In this document: positions 1 to 14,084 of the stretch, in pieces | How the letters are laid out: each line of letters opens with the position of its first letter | Numbering within the stretch: the stretch's first letter is position 1 | Source of the DNA: Tetrahymena elliotti 4EA | Lineage: Eukaryota; Ciliophora; Oligohymenophorea; Hymenostomatida; Tetrahymenidae | Assembly: GCA_000231825.2 (NCBI GenBank) | Contig: JH720313.1 | Span: forward strand, 814,645-878,644 | Direction of reading: 5' to 3' | DNA: 64,000 bases | Notes under the pieces: model-generated | Told to the model about the DNA's origin: nothing | Database searches by the model: none | What the model saw: the letters and a program-made list of their open reading frames with translations, nothing else | Made by a program: the position numbers and the translations under genes

Positions 1-3000
1 TTGTCTTCCATACAACTGCATTAAAACATCTATGAATCATAGAAATTCGTTTAGCATTGACCCATTCCATTACATGAAACATTATCAGCACAAAAAGTAC
101 TTTTGAACTAGTAGATTTAATTCTATCTTAGTATTTCTTATTAGAATAGCTTGTTAGCCTACTAAACCTGTATTGTTCCAAACAAATAAGCCATCTGATA
201 CGTTATATTCAAATACTAATCTATTGTTACTGACTTTAATTTTATTAAAAAATAAATTTTAATTTAACATTTTCAAATTTATTTTGAACAATTTAGTAAT
301 TTATTTTTAGAAATTTATAAACAATTTTCTTTCTCTTTTTTTCTAATTTTTAGTTGTACTTTTAATTCACAAAATAAGCTGAAATAAATTATTTTTTACG
401 CTTGATGGAGTAAATCGGCGAACATTACTTTACATGGTTAGAGTATCTCCATTAAATTTAAACAATGAAACTTATAAGGTCTGCTTTTTCATTTCATTAG
501 CAGAATAAACCATTAATTCAATGTTCAAGACTTTATCATCTTAAAAAGGAGGGAACAAAAAATTAAATGTTCCATCTGTGTTTGAGCCTATGAAGATTTA
601 GTGAAGATCATTTTTAAATAGAGATGTTTAGTTTCTCATAGTTATCTTTGTTTATATGGAATAAGTCAAGTCATACAAAAGCGAATCTGTGGGATGACTC
701 CATAGAGAATAAAAAACTGAGAATTGAGTGATACCTGAGGTACCTAAACTTGGAGAAATAGTGAACTCTCCATCTACAATTTCAGGGCTAGTTTAAATCA
801 TAATAGACTACTCACCATAATTTCCAGTAGTTGCTATAACTCTAACAGTGAGGTAATAGATTGTATTTGGTAAAAGATTGTTTTAAGGAATGACTAAATC
901 TTAAACATTGTTAAATGTTTTGAAAAAGAATTAATCAGAGTATTATTGGCTAGTTCCTGTTAAATACCAATATATTTCAGAAATAAGTCCCTAGAAATAG
1001 TAATCACAATGAATCAAAATATCCTTTTGTCTACCAACTTGAAGTGGAACATGATCTGGATCAGCTATTTGTGTTCTATTTGCTATCAAAACTACGGGAG
1101 TAAGTAAGGGGGTGCAAACAGCAGGTGGGCCTATACTTTAAGAGAAGTCGATAGGACATTTGAGAACACATGTGTCACCTTTAAGATAAAAATTTTAAGG
1201 ACAGCTGGTGCAACTAAAATATTTAAATAATTAAAAAATTATTAGATTTATATTAAATTTGTTTAAATTACCCCTTTTAGCAAACTCTGCAAACGATACC
1301 ATCTTAGTAAAAACCTGTCATGCAATTGTTTGATCCAGCTGCAACACAAATACCATTGTATTCATGTATGAGTTAACCAGGAGGACAAGAAAGACAAAAA
1401 TTTGCTAGATTCACACAAGTTGCACAGGTTGGACTACAATCTGCACATTATTAAGCAGTTTAAGTAGGAGGAGCAGTTATTGTTGTTGTATATTAGCCAC
1501 TAGGACAGCTAAGGAGACATTTAGTACCATCTTTACTCAAAATAGTGCCAACATCACAAAAATTAGCACATTTTCTGTGAACTAAATCAGTAATAATATA
1601 AATACTTGGAGCAATAGGGCAGGTTGAAACACATTAATTGTTATCAGGAGAAGCATAAGTACCGAAAGGGCAAAGCTGAGGAATGACACATTCATACCCT
1701 TATATTTTATTTAAATAAATCAATTTTAGATTTTGAAGTTTTATTTCATAAATTTTATTCAATATATGTGTAATTTTTATTAGTTACCATTAATGTATTA
1801 TCCGATATCTTAACATTTTTAGCATGAGACAGTAACTCTATCAGCAGGATTGAGTACACATGTATCACAACTTGGATGACAAATACATTAGTTACTTCCA
1901 TCTGTTGATAATGATGTACCAAGAGGGCATTGGTTCAGACAAAATCCTTTGAAAAGAATGGGGAAATTTTAGCCACATGTTTAGCATTAATCCTATTAAG
2001 GGCCTGAGCAAGTTAAACAAGTAGAATCACACAATCTGCATATTCTTGCATTAAAATCACGATAGAATCCTAGAAAGAAAGAAAAAATTAAAATAAGATA
2101 AAAATTAATATAATAAACCAAATAAATCATAAATTGCTTTAACAAGCCTTTGTTGATTTATATTAATAAAATCTTAATAATATTGATTATTTTTACCATC
2201 TGGACAAGTCAAAGAACAGATTCCATTAATTAAGAAGTATCCTGCTTGGCAATAAATGCATTATGTATTAGTTATTCCAACAGAGGCTATACATTTATTT
2301 ATAAACAACTATTGTGTTCCCAAGAATGATCCTTAGCCACCAAATATATCCATGAAGAAAGCATCTAGCTATCCACCACCTATTTAGATTTATTAGGTTG
2401 TTGCTCTTAAAATAGGAAAAGCAGCTATCTTTTAATTTTTTATTAATTCTTGATCATTTAGCATGATAGAAACAAATAGGTTGCTTAAGATTTCATGGAA
2501 AGCAAAATTGCAATAAAACTTAATCCAAGCTTTTTAAGAATTTACAAAATTAACTTTTTATTTTTAGTAATTTAAAAAATATTACTTGAAGTTGTAAATG
2601 TGACTGAAGGGAGTGCTTAGGAGGCTGAATCAGAATACACAATTAATTGCCCGTTACTTTATATTTAAACTTCAATCATAACTAGGTTCTATTTTAGAAA
2701 AAATTATATTTTAAATATGGTTATCTTCAATTCTTTTAATTTATTTACGTTTGTAGTTTTAATTGAAAATAAAGTGCCTGTTTAACCAGCTGATGGTAGA
2801 TTATTAATATTTATCCAAAAAGAAATAAAATTCATATCCTAAAACTCCGTATTAAGAGTTAATGTCATGAAATCATTATTTTTTATTGAGACTCCTTAAG
2901 TTATTTTGAATGGGTTTGCTGAAGCTGAAAGAGATTGACATGATCCAGGCACACTACTGATAGTACTATAAATATCTTAGCTAAACTAATTATAAAGTCT

Positions 3001-4299
3001 TTGTGAGCAATAAACATTTAAGTTGAAGTAGTATAATTTAGCTGTTTTTAAAAATTTTGTTTTTAAAAATAAAAATGATGAAAATTTTGATTAATTTTAC
3101 CAGAATCGTTATTTAAAACATAAATAGCACTTGCTTTTGAGACTTAAAAATTAACAATAAATTTTGCATCATATATAAGCCCATTGAGATTCATATTAGG
3201 ACCGGTATTATCTCTATTAACTGTACCACCGATATATAATTTTACTCTTTAATCTAGCTACTCATTAGAAAAGCCTCCAGTAGTTGAACTGGTATAATCC
3301 ATAGTGTTTCCAGGTGTATTAGTATCTAACATGTAAGCTGAATAATATTTTTATGAAAAGTCTACTCCAAGATAAACATAATACCAAGTTCCTGGACTTA
3401 TCTTTATGGTTTTAAAAATTATTGATTTTTATTAAAAAATGATAAATTTATGTATTGTTAAATTATTCTATGTTATGATCACTATGGTTTATTAATAATT
3501 TTATTTTATTACTTACTAGTTAGTATCAATTTTTAAAGTAATCTTAATACTTCAAATATTTGATGCCAGTAGAGTTTTTAAGTTTTGTAACTAACCACAA
3601 AATTTGATTATTTATTATCTGTGCAATAAATAAATACCTTGCATAAACCATATTTATTTCAAGAATATTCAATGTTAGTTACTATAAATTTTTGTAAATA
3701 ATTAGATTACATTTGATTGCATAATCCTTGTATCTGTAGAGATGCTTGTTGTGAAATCAGATACATAAAAATTTAATAGCATATTAGATTTTTCAATAAA
3801 AAGCATTCTTGATAATTGCTTGTAATCGCTAGACTAATTATCAATTAACCAAGGCTAAAATGTACTAAATTATAAATAATACAAATTTAAAATATTTATC
3901 TGATTTTTCTGTAGTAATCCATATTTAATAAATGCATGATTTCTAATTTTTTTTATTATTCTTGGATGAGTTTACTTAGAAATATTTGCATATTTATTAA
4001 ATCACTAAAAAAGAACTTCTTTCTTTTGTAAAATAAAAATTTACTCAAGCATGGTGAGATGCACAATAGCTTAGTTTTTAGAATCATAACTTGATGTTGT
4101 TGGTTTAATCCAAAAGGAAATTGAGTATTTACTTGCTCCAGTAACTTGATGAATTTAAAAAATAAATTAATTACTGATTCAATAAAGATGAGTATTTTAC
4201 CTTATGAGATAAAGCTTTGGCTATTAAATGTATCGTAATTAGAATTGCTACTTCCGTCATAAAACTTTTGTATTGGTGGACTGACTTGTATGATTGTTT
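1..4299 (-). CDS. Large multi-exon surface/secreted protein: LamG-like, Cys-rich, REJ-like, EGF-like (partial)
   Basis: Product probably a secreted or membrane-anchored extracellular protein; exact role unknown. Reading leftwards with TAA/TAG as Gln: exon 4202-4299 (phase 1 start), then a ConA/LamG-like region (SISFWIKPT near 4120; WYYVYLGVDF near 3380; LYIGG and NLNGLIYDAKF near 3180-3240), a second similar stretch (ISFWINI near 2820), then furin-like Cys repeats (CSPTCATCVN and CLSCPPG near 1400), an REJ-like segment (ISPSLGTSG then FSVFYSLWS, 700-760; YYLTVRVIATTGNYG, 800-870) and, after an intron ending at 239, an EGF-like end (CADNVSCNGMGQC, 30-85). The gene continues beyond base 1. I could not find a valid signal-peptide exon above 4299: the candidate ATG near 4425 meets TGA after eight codons. 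Several introns inside 2050-2200, 3410-3960 and 4150-4200 are approximate. A polycystin-type C-terminal channel would be expected if the REJ call is right, but it lies outside the window. Confidence 0.6.
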
Positions 4300-6988
4300 C
4301 TTTAAAAATAAAACAATAATTCATTAGAATAACTTCTAATACATTTTATAAAAGTGTAATCTCAAAAATTGAAGGAATAATATGAGAAACTGCAAATGCT
4401 CAGTTGTAAATGATATTTGCTTTCATAGTATGCTTAAAATTTATAAATTTTGTTTACATGCTTAGATATAGCTTATTAGATACAGGCTAAAATATAGTAT
4501 TATACTAGCTATTGTTCTTTATAGCTAAAAAGTTAGTTTAAACCTTTTCATTATAAATGCTCTGCTAATCTTGTATTATTATAATTGTTATTAAAAGCAA
4601 TTAATATTATTTCAAATATTTTTTATTAATATTTAACTCCTTTAAAATTTCTAAAAAATATATCTTCAATTAATTAATTATTATTATAAGACAGAATGAG
4701 GGTATGATTATTTTGATGATTATAAGCTTAATAATTACTGATTTATTTTGTTTAGATCACATCTCAGTTGTATAAATAAATTATTATATCTAATAATCCT
4801 TCCAAAAACATAAAAATTCATTGGCTGATTTTTTAAGATTTGCATTATTATTGAAATATGATAATAATTTGTATTTTATTTTTAAGCAATAATAATTTAA
4901 AATCCATATTTTAATCTAATTTTTTTAATAAAATGTTATTCATGAGATTTTATTTAACCCTTTAAAAAGTCTAAATTTTCTATTTAAAAACATGTGAAAA
5001 AAAAATCTATCAAATCACTGCTAAATTATGTTTCTTAAATTAGTCCAGTACACTCTCTTACAAGAAGATATGATTTTCTCTTCTTATTTCTTATCCTGCT
5101 AAAAGTAATAAAAAAATTAATAGAGGTAAATTTTTAGAATTTTTATAAAAAAGGATTTTATCACAAATCACGTAAATCACCTGATTTATTTATTTTCTCT
5201 CTTTTTATTTTAAAGTCTCTAAAAATAAATTTAAAAAATAAAACAAAATATATTTTTTATTCAGCCTATTTTAAAATTTACTCTCAAGGTTTCAAAAGAT
5301 TAAATTAGAAAAATATAAATACACTCATAAAAAAAGTTTTCAAAAACTCAGGAAGAATATTATTTGTAAAAGGTATAAATTAATTAAAGTATTAAAAAAC
5401 TAAGAGTATGCTAATCTTTATTTTAGGAAAATATTTTATCTTTTAAAAATTATTGAAGAGAAAATGCTTTTTAAGACATTCACTAAATAAATAAATATAA
5501 AATAATGTAGGGCAAGTCTTATCTAGTAATTTCATTAAAATTTATATTTAAGAACTAGATTAAGTTGCAAAAATCAACCAACTTTATTTAATTTAATACT
5601 AAAATCACTTGTTTTTAAAAACAAATCATTATTTTATTAATTTTTTCCCTTTATTTAACATCAAATACTTTTGCTATCTGATATCTAACTGACGTAGCTA
5701 TTGAGAATTTTTTAAAATTTATTTATATTTATTTATACATTTTTTTTTAGATAAAACTAATTATTTTTAAAAGTAGGGTAAGATTAATTCAGAATAAAAA
5801 TTTATTTCAAATAAAAAGAAGTATTATTAATAAAATTACTCAAGATAATTGTNNNNNNNNNNNNNNNNNNNNNNNNNNNNNNNNNNNNNNNNNNNNNNNN
5901 NNNNNNNNNNNNNNNNNNNNNNNNNNNNNNNNNNNNNNNNNNNNNNNNNNNNNNNNNNNNNNNNNNNNNNNNNNNNNNNNNNNNNNNNNNNNNNNNNNNN
6001 NNNNNNNNNNNNNNNNNNNNNNNNNNNNNNNNNNNNNNNNNNNNNNNNNNNNNNNNNNNNNNNNNNNNNNNNNNNNNNNNNNNNNNNNNNNNNNNNNNNN
6101 NNNNNNNNNNNNNNNNNNNNNNNNNNNNNNNNNNNNNNNNNNNNNNNNNNNNNNNNNNNNNNNNNNNNNNNNNNNNNNNNNNNNNNNNNNNNNNNNNNNN
6201 NNNNNNNNNNNNNNNNNNNNNNNNNNTATTTCTATTCAAGTAAAATTAAATAAAAAGTTACCAAAAACTAATAAATTATGTTTAAATAAGTTTAATGAAA
6301 AACCTTTTTTCTCATATCCATCATCATGCATGGCAACTAATTAATTAATCAAGAATGAAAAATTTTAAAAGTTTTTAGACGTATTGTTTTTTTTTTTAAA
6401 TATAAAATGTTCATTCAAAACCAAATTTAATCAACCTTGATAAAATTTAAAATCCCTTAAATATTTAATTTAAATTTAATGTTAATTTAAAAAATTAATT
6501 ATTTTTTTTGCATACCAATTTTTAGTATAAACTATTTTGTCAGATAGGGTAGCTGAAATACAGGGGTGAATTTTTTAGCTATTAAGAATTTCTAAAATTC
6601 TCTTCAGAATTTAGAAATAATTTTAATAGTAGAAATTCTGAAAAAATTATTATCTGAAAAGAAAAATTAGAGTAAGGAAGGATTTAAAGAAAAATATATT
6701 ATTTTTGTTGATTAAAATTTATAATATGACTTACATTACAAAAAAAATAATAAACTTTTGATTAGATAAAAAAACAATGAACAAATATAAAAATTAGAAT
6801 GTAATTTAAATAGAATTGTTGGATTACTCTTTTATTTGGGTTTGCAAGAAAAAATGCTTGCTTATTAAAATTAATAAAATATCGAATAATAATTAAATGT
6901 ATGGACTGAACTTATTCTTTTTATTAATTAAAATAATCGTTTATTATATATATCAATAGATATATACATAATAATTAGCAATTAAAAG
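4300..6988. other. Noncoding AT-rich intergenic, upstream of two divergent genes
   Basis: Holds the 5' flank of the LamG/REJ gene on the left and of the Gln-rich gene on the right. No frame in either strand keeps coding character with TGA-only stops. The missing first exon of the left gene should lie in 4300 to about 4500. Interrupted by the N run at 5853-6226. No RNA gene or repeat recognised. Confidence 0.6.
5853..6226. other. Assembly gap (374 N)
   Basis: Unbroken run of N in intergenic sequence; any ORF drawn through it is an artefact. Confidence 0.99.
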
Positions 6989-9685
6989 ATGAGAAACGGA
7001 AATATAATAGCTCATCAATCAACTCATGCTCCAGACTTTTCCTTGTCTGTATCACCAAGAAATGACAACAACAGAAATTAAACCTAATTTGATTACAAAA
7101 CATTCCAGGTTGCGAATGGAAACTAGCTAGAAATTAAAAATATACCTTACCAAAGTCCTTAAAAATATAATAATATGATGCCTGGTAAAAAATTAAAGGC
7201 TGTTAGAGTAAATTCTGATAAGGTACCTTCAGCATAGAATACTATGCATGATTGGAAATAAATGGTAGGAAAAAATTAAGCAAGTTAGTTAAAGTAGCAG
7301 TAGAATACTACTTCTTGTGTTGTATAACCAAGTAATTACAATATTGTTTCTTTAGCTGAGGCTATATAAGGTAGCGAATAGCATGTAGAAACTAAATCTT
7401 AGGAAGTTTTTAAGTTTACAACAAACAACTTTAATAAAAAGAAGAGGTCAAATACAAATGTAATAACAGATATTGTAATGAATGATAAAACTAATTAAAA
7501 TTAAAATAGCCCATCAGGGTTGATCGTGAATAATCAATATTCTGACTAAAATAGGTATAACTATAGAAAGTAATCAGAGCATTCTTCAGTTTGCATAATA
7601 TATAAAAATGAAAATGAAAAAGATATGACCTAGTCTGCAATTTAGAAGGATTTAAGAACATATTCTACATAAAAATCAGAAATAATACCTACTAGACAAA
7701 ATACTGCTACGGAAAACAATTCAAGATAAAACTCTCCTAGTTTACAAGCTCTTATTTATCAAAATCAATAGCGCTAGTTCCATAACATCAAACATATTTA
7801 TGACTATAAGAAGCTAGAGAACTAAGATTAAAATAAAATAAAAATTACTTCTATTGTTAATTAAAGGTAAGGAAACAACAAATAAAATGAAAGCAGTTAA
7901 ATATAACTTTAAAATAGCAATCAAAAGAATGATTAAACACATTAAGATTTGATTTAATAAAAAGACTAATCCAGCTCTCTAAAAATAAATAATTATCATT
8001 TGCTTACTTAGGTTAAAGTTCCTTAAACACTTATCTAAAATCCTTTTTACCTTCAATCTATTTAGAATCAATAATAATAGCAAGATAATTAAAATGAAGA
8101 AAACCACATTTTCTTAAGTAAAAACAAAAATTCTCTTTATGAATGTATCTTTAATAGATAATCTCCATAAAAAATTTCTGGTTTTAAAAAGCAAGAAGAT
8201 GCTAATAGCAGATTACAAACAGCAGAATTTCCTTCAAAAGAAGGAACTTTGGAATAAGTAAATTAGAATCCTACTGAAAATACTATATATATCCAAGAAT
8301 AAGATGAAACGTTGATAGCAAATAGGAGATCCTCTTCAACATAAAAATCACCTAGAAACAATAATCTCTCTTACTAAACTAATTATTAGTATTAAAACCT
8401 TATATAAATTCAGAATCAGAAATTTCTTCCTATTCAAAAATAATCTGGTAGTTAATTTTTGTATTAAAGAATGATGCTTAGATCAGCACAAAATAGTATT
8501 CAATAAAAGGAAGTACAATAATCATAAGACACAAATTAGAAATCTGAAAACAATACACTTGCAGTAAATGGATTTCAAAAGACAAGTGTTATTGATAATT
8601 ATAAAATATTGGTAGATTTCAATAAAGAAAAATAAAATTAAGAAGCCAATTTTTATCTTACTTAAAAGAAAGTATTTAAGAAGACTCATGAAAACAATAA
8701 TTTAAGTGATAATAAAAACTCTTTAATAAAATCATCTCAACAAAATAATGAAAATAGTAAACCTTAAGAAGTTTATTAAGTTTAAAATCGAATAAAGCTA
8801 GATCCTATCCAAAGATAAGAAAGAGCTAAAAGTGCATAAGATACTCAGTTTAAAGCTTTTAATGAAGAAACATATGTAGTAAATTTAGATGAATAAAAGT
8901 AACAAATTCTGCATATTAGAAAACTAAGGAGAAAAAATGGGGATATTAATTAAATCACAAAGCATTAGTAAGTTAATAAAGAAGATTATTACTATACTCC
9001 TATCTAATAAGAATAAATTAAAAAGAAGAATAGTATTTAACAAGAGGAGTCAGATATATCTAAAGCAATAAATTATAAATAAATGAATGTTTTCTTAACT
9101 GGATAGCCTAATTCAGAAGATAAAAAAGATTTTAATTAAATTAGTTATAAAAATAAATAGTAAATTCATAGAGTTAAAGATATTGATTACAATGCTAAAT
9201 TACAAAAGGTAGATAATTAGTAAATTGATCAAATAGATACAACAACCCAAGCAAGCACATCTGTTAACAAAAAATAGAATAATAACTCAAATAAATTGAT
9301 TAAACTCTAATAATATTATGATCTCAAGTATGAAAGTAAGTATGGAAAATTTTGGGATAACAACAAAAGAAAAGTTTCATCAGACTCATATCAAAATAAA
9401 ACAAAACAAAATAATAAGCTAAATATGTCTATGTAATAAGATCCTTCATTTACCAGTTATCCTCATACACAATATTAAAATGCTGGTAACTAGTTTTTAA
9501 TTAATTAATAATCATAAATCAAGTAAGACTAATAAATAATTGATGATTCTAAAAGTATTCTCAAAATCCTCCATTAAAAATAAAAAAGAGAGCAAGAAAA
9601 TAATAATATCTTCACAAATCCTGATCCTTGGGATTAAGAAACTTTATCTGATTCTTCCTTCACTATTGAAAACACAAAAAAGTGA
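6989..9685 (+). CDS. Gln/Asn-rich hypothetical protein, single exon, 898 aa
   Basis: One uninterrupted frame from ATG at 6989 to TGA at 9683-9685 under the ciliate code. The protein starts MRNGNIIAHQSTHAPDFS and ends in an acidic Ser-rich tail (PDPWDQETLSDSSF). Composition is dominated by Gln, Asn, Ser and Lys; most glutamines are TAA or TAG. I see no signal peptide, membrane segment or catalytic motif. The start is the first ATG after a long A+T leader and is preceded by A-rich sequence (AAAG), as is usual in ciliates. Its 3' end faces the EF-hand gene 700 bp away. Probably largely disordered; function not recognised. Confidence 0.8.
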
Positions 9686-10382
9686 AATAAAATAATAAAA
9701 GAAATTCCATTTTATATCTTAAAATTTACCTCATTTAACTACAAAATCTAATTTAAAAAACATAAGAAATGAAGAATCCTTCATCAGCAGGAACTATTTT
9801 ACTTTAAATGCTTTAACAAGCTAAGTTTCTCCGACTACCAATATTTTATTATGATTCTAAAAAAATATTTATTCAACAAAAAAATTTTCCAATTTAATAA
9901 TAAAAAAACATAAATATTAAGTAAATAACATTTTTAAAGAAATAAAAAATATAAATGAACTAATAATTGAAATGAAACAAATCAATTAATAGTAAATAAT
10001 TAATTAAATTAAATATTTTAAAAATGGTCTGTTAATTTAATTAAATAAATTATTTTCAAATTTTATTTTCTTAATAAATAATGATTTAAAAATTTTGAGT
10101 TTAAATTGAACATAAAACTAAAAGATAAAAATATTTAAATGAATGAGAATAACTAAAGAAATAAACTATAAATATTTAATAAAAAATAAATATAAATAAA
10201 GATATATTATATTAGTTATGATTGATTGATTATTTAATATATAGATGAGTTAGTTAGTATCTAAGAGTAAGAATTTGTTTATTTTATTTAACAAATTATA
10301 ATATTGTTTACAATAAAGTAATAAATTTATTTTAAATTTTCTATTATTGATAAAATTGAAGTAGAGTATTTGTTTATCTTAT
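9686..10382. other. Convergent 3' flanks, no gene seen
   Basis: About 700 bp between two facing stop codons, almost pure A+T with short poly-A/T runs. Presumably both 3' UTRs and polyadenylation regions; no canonical element could be singled out. Confidence 0.6.
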
Positions 10383-13166
10383 TCAATTTTATTCTTACTG
10401 ATTTTGATTAGAGTTTATATTTTTTTATAGGTAATTAAAATTATTTAATGTTGCCATTAAACTTTCGTTTATTGTTGAAGGTGTTGTGACTTAGCCATTT
10501 GTATTTCTAAACATTGTTGTAGAATCTAGTTTCTTTTTATAAGTTTAGTAAAAATTGTTTAATCCTAAATTTTATTTAATATTTTAGTTTGATAAATTAT
10601 TATTTTAATAAAATGGTTAATATTTTCTTGTTTTATCTTGGTTATTAGTATACTCCTTTACAGATTCTTCTTTATTTTAATTCTAATTTTCAAAATTAAC
10701 TTAATTATTTTCAACATAGTTGCTTGTGATTAAAGCATTTTAATCATTTTATTGATCTGTATTAAAATATGCTTCATTTTTCTATTGTTAGTCTTATTTA
10801 TCGAATATCAATAATCTTTTAAGTGAGGAATTATTTATGTTTTGGGGGCTTTGAATTTTGTTTTGTTAACTTATTGGAATGTTGCATTAGGAGAAATGTG
10901 GAAGAGAAGTATTTCTTTATTTAAACATTAAATTTGATGGTAAATTTTCTATTTTAAAGGGTAATTTTAAGAACTGTGTGTCTGAGTTTTGCTTTTCTTT
11001 TTTTCTTAGCCTAATATTGTTGTTTTGATTAAAATAAAATTATTGTTTTTACTATTATTTCCTATCATTAATAGCCATATCATCTTAAAGGGATTATTGA
11101 GAAGTGGTTTGAGTCTCCAATTATGATGGTTTTTAGCTTATGAATTTAGAATTATATTGCATCCTAGGTGAGTTTTATAGTGAGTTAAAGTAAATTTATT
11201 TGTTAGAAGTAACTGTTTAGCTCATGTAATGACTGGATCTCTTCTTTTTACTAAAGGGGTTGTTATTGTATAAAAATAATTTATTGCTATTTTCGCTAAT
11301 TGATCCATTTAAAAGATGAGTATCTTTGTAATTGTCTTCAATCATAGAATTCATAATACTGCTTTGCTACAGCTATGAAGCACTTTAGTTATTTTATTTA
11401 TTTTTTAGTTAATTTAAATTAAAATTTAGAGGCTTGCTTAATTAAATTCTTTTCACACCAAGACTAGTTTAAGCTTGATTTCTAATAGGTGGTTTATTTT
11501 AAATGAATTTTTGAATAGATGCTAGCTTCATTTACTCTTACTCATTTATTATTTTTTATAGTTTATTAAGCTAACGCTTAGCAGGGCTAATTCTCCCAGA
11601 ATTTATAAATTTACTTTACTAGTCATTTTAATTAGTTTGCTCTTGATTCTAGCTTATAGTGTTCAATTTCAATTTTAGTTTTTTGTTATTGTTATTGAAA
11701 TTGAAATTGAGCTTTTGTATATTTTGAGGCGTAAATTATGAAATTTATACTTGAGACTGTTCTTGTGAGGCCGAAAAATTTATAGGTGACAATACATTTA
11801 GTGAACCAATGTTAAGTTACTGATTAGACAAAATATTTGTTTTATCTTGAGTTGAATGAGATAAATCACTGCTTTAATGATTTTTCTTTGAGGCTTACTT
11901 GAATTAATAAGCAGATTATGATATATTGAGCCTATGAGATGATTTCAGTGCTTCAGAAGTTATCTAAGGAGAACTAATAACCTATGAAATTATGTTTTCT
12001 TCATTTTTATTTGACCTTTCTATATTAGATTTTTCTATACTGTCTATTTCTGCAATACTTTTAAATTACTGATCAATATTTTAGTTTTTTAAGGGACTTA
12101 GGCTGCTTGAAATCTTTCTATTAAAAATTTGATGATTATTATTTGGATTACAGCTAATTTAATCATTTAACTTATCTTTTTAATTTTATTCTTCACATTG
12201 ATCTTCTTAGTTTTGTTGCTCATTTTCTATATCTTTTATAAGATTGAAAGAATGAAAGCGATATTTGTTACTAAATTTTTGTATTTTTTGTATTGAATGT
12301 TCTGTGTATTTTGAATTCAGTGAAAGTAAATTTGATAATTCATTTAATTTTGAGCCTACTTACGTTGAAGGGAGCTTTTTACACTTTTTAATCATTTCCT
12401 TTCTCTAAAAATTGTAACTAAAAAATTCAACCATAGACGAAAAGGTTGTTGGCACTACTCTTTAAACCTTCTCATCTTATTCTTCTCCATCTTTTTTTTC
12501 TAATTTATTTTCATTTTAGCTTTTATCATTGCTTGATCTTGAGGATATCCCCTCTTTCTAGTTATTGTTAAATAAGTGACTGGCTACAGAGGGTTATCTA
12601 ACAAAGATTTTTTTAAGATTATTTTAAAATTTATTATTTTAATCCAATTATCTTTGAGATTTTAATTCCAAAGAAGAGACGCTTTCTCCTAAACGTAAAT
12701 ATTATTGATAGTTTGCTTCCTTTTTCTTTCTTTCTGACTCTTCTTTTTTTTCAATTTTTTCTCTCAAATCTCTCATTACTTTAGCAAATTAGGAATTAAT
12801 TTCATCACTAAACACACTCTATTTAAACTCACTCAGATTTAAACTATGATCTCCATTGAAATCAATTATTTTAAAAATAGAATCAACATCCTATCTATCA
12901 AGGGCTATTTTATTATCTTTAAACATATTAATAAGTTCTTGAATGTCTATACCTTCTGAGTGATCAGCATCAAAACCTCTAAAAAGTTCATTTATTTCAT
13001 AATGTTTGTGCAGTTCATCAGGAAAGAAGAGATACTGCTTTTTAGCTTTATCTAAATACCTCATTTTTAACCATTTCATAGTGACTAAATTGTGCATATA
13101 TGTCCTCTTAAAATTATCAATTTCATTTTTATCAAGCTAATTGAGATATTCTAAATGCTTTTCCAT
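10383..13166 (-). CDS. EF-hand protein with long Gln/Asn-rich tail, 927 aa
   Basis: Single exon, ATG at 13166, TGA at 10385-10383. The N-terminal 120 residues contain a pair of EF-hand loops: DADHSEGIDIQE (about 66-77) and DFNGDHSLNLSE (about 102-113), both with Asp at position 1 and Glu at 12, so both should bind calcium. A basic/acidic helix follows (REKIEKKEESERKKEEANYQ, about 135-155). The remaining roughly 770 residues are rich in Asn, Gln, Ser and Lys without recognised domains. It resembles ciliate EF-hand proteins that couple Ca2+ sensing to a low-complexity tail; partner and location unknown. No signal peptide or membrane segment. Intron-free despite its length, like the two other Gln-rich genes here. 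Confidence 0.85.
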
Positions 13167-14084
13167 TATTTAAGTGAGCTTGATAATTGTTAATAAAAGT
13201 CTTAAAACTTGTTTGCAAATTTTAATATATAATTAATATTAATTAGTTCTGCTAATTTTAAGTTATAAACAGTAAAAAAAAACTAATATTTCTATACGGA
13301 TCAATTAACACTAAAACTAATCAGCAAAAAAAATTATGTTTCCACTTAAGAGTTTGCTAACATTACTAGAAATAAGATGCAAATATATTTTGATATTTTT
13401 ATAATTTAAAATACCAAACATTCTAAATTAATTAAACTGAAGTCATAAACCCACAATCACAGAATATATACACAAGAATACAAATAATTCCCTATTAAAT
13501 ATTTCCAGGCTTATTAATTCTTTACAAGTTATTTTTTTTTGTTTTGAAGATAAATTATTAATTATTTATTTTTGTTTTTTTAAAATTATTTTTCTCAATT
13601 TTTATTATTTGTCTACTTTGTTTAAATTACATAAATAAGATGCATATTTATTAGCTTAAATTTTAAATGAAACTCTCTTCCTTATTGACTAGATTTAACC
13701 ATTTATTAAATTTAGGAAAAAAATAAAGTTTAGACTCTTAAGTAATACTTAAAAAGTATAAATTTGCAAATATTTTTTATGAGTAATCTAATATTAAATA
13801 AATATATTTAATAAAATTAAATATTTATTAAAATAAATTCTTAGAACACAAACTATTTCAAATAAATTTTACTATTTTAAATAAACTAATAAATTAATTT
13901 TATTTTTTAGAAATTTCTAAATTCTACAAAAGGTCTCTAAAAAATTACAGTTTATGGATGTAAGTAAAATTAATGTTTTTTAGTTTTAAATTTTCAAAGA
14001 AATCTGTTAAAAGTTAAGTATTTTCACTGAATTAATTTCTTTATTCATTTAAATACAATTTTAAAATTATAATTAATAAATAAA
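13167..14084. other. AT-rich intergenic, nothing recognised
   Basis: Lies between the start of the EF-hand gene and the stop of the next minus-strand gene; contains the EF-hand promoter by position only. Confidence 0.6.

Noticed and set aside
5802..6253. ORFs spanning the first N run
   Set aside because: They exist only because N codons are not stops; flanks have no coding character.
10011..10385. C-terminal extension of the EF-hand gene in an alternative open frame
   Set aside because: That frame is A+T-driven; the frame continuous with the coding part ends at TGA 10385-10383.
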